From positions 1 to 8,568 of the forward strand of contig CANIMM010000125.1 in the NCBI GenBank assembly GCA_947468255.1: a stretch of 8,568 nt of DNA, in the 5' to 3' direction. Shown here piece by piece: positions 6,920-8,568 of the stretch; position 1 is the first letter of the stretch, and every line of letters starts with the position of its first letter. The position numbers and the translations under genes were made by a program. This stretch comes from Chitinophagaceae bacterium (GTDB lineage: Bacteria; Bacteroidota; Bacteroidia; Chitinophagales; Chitinophagaceae). Under the pieces are notes generated by a model, which saw nothing but the letters and a program-made list of their open reading frames with translations, searched no databases and had not been told where the DNA came from.

Positions 6920-7315
6920 ATGAAACGAATTTTTCAGTTGTTATTCATCGTGCTTATAGCATTTGTACAAATGGCTACTGCGCAAACAAAATCGCCGGTG
7001 TGGAATGAACTAAAAAATTTCCATACCTATATGGCAGCAACCTTTCATCCAGCCGAGGAAGGTAATTTTGCACCACTAAGGGCTAAAGCAGATAGCCTAT
7101 TGACAGTAGTAAAAATTTGGCAATCGTCTCCAGTTCCCGCTAATTATAAGCCAGCAGAAACCAAGGCGGCTTTGTCAAAACTGACTTTTCAGTGTACAGC
7201 AATTAGCAAAGCGGTTCGTAATGCAGCTGGCAATGATTCGCTTAAGAAAATGATTACCGATGCACACGATATTTTTCATACAATTGTAGGGGAGTGCAGA
7301 AAGACGGATGAATAA
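6920..7315 (+). CDS. exported small His/Met/Cys protein of unknown function, last gene of metal operon
   Basis: A 131-residue protein with a clear cleavable signal peptide (MKRIFQLLFIVLIAFVQMATA, likely cut before Q22). The mature part is about 110 residues, predicted mostly helical and compatible with a four-helix bundle. Possible metal ligands cluster in two places: H35, M38, H43, E46 and E47 in FHTYMAATFHPAEEGN, and H116, H120 and C126 in HDIFHTIVGEC; C92 stands alone. There is no CxxCH, so it is not a covalent c-type cytochrome despite the bundle-like size. I have an impression of similar Bacteroidota proteins with conserved FHPAEEGN and HDIFH segments but know no assigned function. The A-rich leader and 41-nt spacing after the YHS gene support membership of the operon. 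A periplasmic metal carrier or sensor role is inference. Confidence 0.82.
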   Translation: MKRIFQLLFIVLIAFVQMATAQTKSPVWNELKNFHTYMAATFHPAEEGNFAPLRAKADSLLTVVKIWQSSPVPANYKPAETKAALSKLTFQCTAISKAVRNAAGNDSLKKMITDAHDIFHTIVGECRKTDE

Positions 7316-7350
7316 ATTGCTATAACCATTTTATAGCCGCAATTTCTATT
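7314..7350 (+). terminator. probable terminator overlapping the last stop codon
   Basis: AAATTGC (7314-7320) pairs with GCAATTT (7339-7345), and TATAA (7321-7325) with TTATA (7331-7335), leaving a 3-nt bulge and a 5-nt loop. A T-rich tract (ctatttttcattttc) follows. The arrangement suits intrinsic termination, though the stem is AT-rich. Confidence 0.45.
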
Positions 7351-7368
7351 TTTCATTTTCGGCCAATG

Positions 7369-7409
7369 ACTAATGAGGGGTAATTTCTATGGAATTACCC
7401 CTCATTAGT
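7369..7409. terminator. strong 17-bp perfect hairpin, probable (bidirectional) terminator
   Basis: ACTAATGAGGGGTAATT (7369-7385) and its exact reverse complement (7393-7409) surround a 7-nt loop. It is the strongest short-range stem in the window. It lies 54 nt after the last operon gene, between the operon and the transposase. The sequence after it is moderately T-rich (tttat, ttttattttg). A terminator is the simplest reading; an alternative is a structural left-end hairpin of the IS200-type element. Confidence 0.6.
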
Positions 7410-7656
7410 TTATGCAGAATGGGTTTTATTTTGTATTTTAAAAGAGCATTTCATTGACACTGATAGGTAATTGCTTTCAGGCAAAATTCGATTTGTAGCC
7501 AGTGTAAAGTTTCGGCAAAATACCCCTTCTGGAAAAAAATGTCGCTCTTTGGCTTGCTTTGCAAACATACTTTCAAAAGGCTGGATGAAATATTTAAATT
7601 CAATATCCTGAGTAGACTTTTTTTATAAATATAAGTTTCTTTCATCAATTTTATTT
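7410..7656. other. non-coding stretch before the transposase
   Basis: No convincing gene is seen. A 65-codon minus-strand frame (7451-7648) has no recognisable product. An imperfect AT-rich stem pairs GATGAAA (7584-7590) with TTTCATC (7640-7646), with TATTTA/TAAATA inside it (7591-7596, 7626-7631). This brings a structure to within 10 nt of the tnpA start. IS200 elements are known to carry such leader hairpins that limit transposase translation; here that is only a possibility. Confidence 0.3.
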
Positions 7657-8118
7657 ATGTCAAACACCTATTCTCAGATCACTATCCATGCGGTATTTGC
7701 AGTAAAATTTAGGGAGAATACAATCGCTAAACATTGGCGCGACGAGTTACATCAATATATATCGGGAATTATCACCAATAGTGATGGCACATCGTTGGCG
7801 GTTGGCGGGTGGAGTGACCATGTCCATATTTTATTTGGAATGCCGGTTACGGTTAGCATCGCTGATTTTATGCGAGTTATTAAAACCAATAGCAGCAAAT
7901 GGATCAATCAACAAAAATTGGTGAAAGGTAAATTTCAGTGGCAGGAAGGGTATGGGGTATTTTCTTTCGCTAAAAGTCAGCGAAACGTGGTAATCAAATA
8001 TATTATGAATCAGGAAATTCATCACCAGCAAAAATCATTTAGAGAAGAATATATTAAAATGCTAACAGATTTCGATGTCGCTTACCAGGATAAATACTTA
8101 TTTGAGTTTTATGATTGA
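7657..8118 (+). CDS. tnpA: IS200/IS605-family Y1 HUH transposase TnpA
   Basis: A 153-residue single-domain Y1 transposase, full length for the family. It begins SNTYSQITIHAVFAVKFRE, a typical first strand. The HUH pair is H55 and H57 in SDHVHILFG. The catalytic tyrosine is probably Y115 in VIKYIMNQEIHH, with Q119 four residues later matching the Tyr-x3-Gln arrangement in which the glutamine helps hold the metal. GKFQWQEGYGVFSF (about 91-104) is another family block. Such enzymes cut and join single-stranded DNA at hairpin ends ('peel and paste') and leave no terminal inverted repeats. All catalytic residues are present, so it may be active. No tnpB/IscB is adjacent. The YIxNQ motif and length favour IS200 TnpA over a REP-associated transposase (RAYT). 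Confidence 0.93.
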   Translation: MSNTYSQITIHAVFAVKFRENTIAKHWRDELHQYISGIITNSDGTSLAVGGWSDHVHILFGMPVTVSIADFMRVIKTNSSKWINQQKLVKGKFQWQEGYGVFSFAKSQRNVVIKYIMNQEIHHQQKSFREEYIKMLTDFDVAYQDKYLFEFYD

Positions 8119-8227
8119 ATAACCGACTCCCTTTTTTTATGTATACAAATTGAATCCGGTTATTATAACCACTAAAAGAAAGGTTGGTTTGTTAACCGAT
8201 TGTTTTATCGTTAATTTTTAAAATTCC

Positions 8228-8240
8228 GCCCCGACGGGGC
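8228..8240 (+). repeat. REP-like palindrome 1 (GCCCCGACGGGGC)
   Basis: GCCCCG-A-CGGGGC is a perfect palindrome in an AT-rich setting, preceded by AAATTCC and followed by TTACT. It is in the same orientation as palindrome 2, with centres 49 bp apart. Confidence 0.7.
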
Positions 8241-8270
8241 TTACTCCTTTGATTTGAATTACCCTACCAA

Positions 8271-8290
8271 AATTTCGCCCCGATGGGGCT
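8271..8290 (+). repeat. REP-like palindrome 2 (core GCCCCGATGGGGC)
   Basis: AATTTCGCCCCGATGGGGCT, with core 8277-8289: 5-bp GC arms around GAT. A T-run (gtttttttat) follows, so it could also act as an intrinsic terminator for plus-strand transcripts from tnpA. The full 20-mer recurs as its reverse complement, with one flank shared, in palindromes 3 and 4. Confidence 0.7.
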
Positions 8291-8375
8291 GTTTTTTTAT
8301 AAAAGCTATTGTAAGCTTCCATTTGCCTAGGAATAAACTGAATTAAAAATTCCTTTGTAAATTCATGAATCCCAA

Positions 8376-8388
8376 GCCCCATCGGGGC
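8376..8388 (-). repeat. REP-like palindrome 3 (opposite orientation)
   Basis: GCCCCATCGGGGC, flanked by AA before and GAAATT after. It is the reverse complement of palindrome 2 with the same AATTTC/TT flanks, so 2 and 3 face each other. It lies inside tandem copy 1. Confidence 0.7.
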
Positions 8389-8504
8389 GAAATTATGGCA
8401 GAACTCGGCAAGTCATTTTATTTATAATTGATTTTTCAATTGTTATTTGTCTTTATTTACCCTTTCTACAAATTAAAAAATATTTGTGAATTCATGAATC
8501 CCAA

Positions 8505-8517
8505 GCCCCATCGGGGC
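8505..8517 (-). repeat. REP-like palindrome 4 (opposite orientation)
   Basis: Identical to palindrome 3 in core and flanks, exactly 129 bp downstream, inside tandem copy 2. Confidence 0.7.
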
Positions 8518-8568
8518 GAAATTATGGCAGAACTCGGCAAGTCATTTTATTTATAATTGATTTTTCAA

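Larger units (their letters stand above)
7369..8170 (+). mobile_element. probable stand-alone IS200-like element (ends uncertain)
   Basis: The element is defined by tnpA. These elements lack terminal inverted repeats, so ends cannot be set from one copy. The limits given are the nearest strong structures on each side: the hairpin at 7369-7409 and the palindrome GGTTAT-T-ATAACC at 8158-8170. The latter also overlaps a longer pairing of AATAACCG (8118-8125) with CGGTTATT (8157-8164). The true ends may be tens of bases away on either side. Confidence 0.35.
8119..8568. other. 450-bp gene-free region with REP-like palindromes and a tandem repeat
   Basis: No open frame of interest is present on either strand. 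The stretch is AT-rich apart from four 13-bp GC palindromes, listed separately, and carries the start of a 129-bp-period tandem repeat. It runs to the right edge of the window. Confidence 0.7.
8341..8568. repeat. 129-bp-period tandem repeat, second copy cut by window edge
   Basis: Positions 8360-8439 and 8489-8568 are identical over 80 bp at an offset of 129. Similarity extends leftward with a few mismatches and one indel (aattaaaaa... at 8341 and 8471). The first unit therefore runs from about 8341 to 8470. Each unit contains the 10-bp palindrome ATTCATGAAT, then a REP-like core, then GGCAGAACTCGGCAAG. It ends in an AT-rich hairpin, AATTGA-TTTT-TCAATT (8426-8441 in copy 1). Copy 2 is still matching at the last base, so more copies may follow outside. 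Confidence 0.85.

Noticed and set aside
4907..7407. ACCCCTCATTA shared by the intercistronic hairpin flank (4907-4917) and the 17-bp hairpin (7397-7407)
   Set aside because: An 11-bp match within 8.5 kb is expected by chance several times, and the flanks differ.
7451..7648. 65-codon minus-strand reading frame before tnpA
   Set aside because: It has no domain, signal peptide or family resemblance, it is AT-rich, and it ends next to the transposase leader. It is more likely chance.
7657..8118. Assignment of the transposase as a REP-associated RAYT
   Set aside because: The YIMNQ motif with Gln at +4, the compact 153-aa size and the typical IS200 N-terminus fit TnpA of IS200/IS605. The nearby REP-like palindromes alone do not make it a RAYT.
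8341..8568. CRISPR array
   Set aside because: The repeat period is 129 bp with an 80-bp identical block, far longer than CRISPR repeats, and no cas gene is present.

Overview
The window looks like chromosomal DNA of a Bacteroidota bacterium, probably of the Chitinophagaceae/Sphingobacteriia side. The reasons are A-rich leaders with no clear Shine-Dalgarno sequences, TAnnTTTG-type -7 promoter boxes, a TonB-dependent receptor with a carboxypeptidase-regulatory-like N-terminal domain, a small 'HCNGKC' protein of a kind I associate with this phylum, and GCCCCGAyGGGGC palindromes. The genus is inference; no rRNA or marker gene is present.

Left part (1-1830, minus strand): an APC-superfamily amino-acid permease is followed by a Cys/Met-metabolism PLP enzyme that runs off the left edge. 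Their stop and start codons overlap as TGATG, so they are probably translationally coupled and act on the same sulfur amino acid or related substrate.

Middle (1831-7409, plus strand): a divergent 111-bp intergenic region carries a 16-bp CRP/FNR-like palindrome and a TATCTTTG -7 box. It faces an apparent metal-handling operon. The genes in order are a small exported protein with Cys/His/Met residues (HCNGKC), a decayed or very small lipoprotein-like reading frame, a TonB-dependent outer-membrane receptor, a four-helix inner-membrane PepSY protein built as two homologous halves, a YHS-domain lipoprotein overlapping it by 14 nt, and a 131-aa exported His/Met/Cys protein. Two hairpins follow the last gene. 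The set suggests import of a metal (copper is my favoured guess; iron, haem or a metal chelate are alternatives) through the outer membrane, handling or reduction at the inner membrane, and binding by periplasmic or lipid-anchored proteins.

Right part (7410-8568): a stand-alone IS200-type Y1 HUH transposase with its catalytic residues intact is followed by about 450 bp with no gene. That stretch holds four REP-like palindromes in two opposing pairs. The last two lie in a 129-bp-period tandem repeat with an 80-bp exact match that runs off the right edge.
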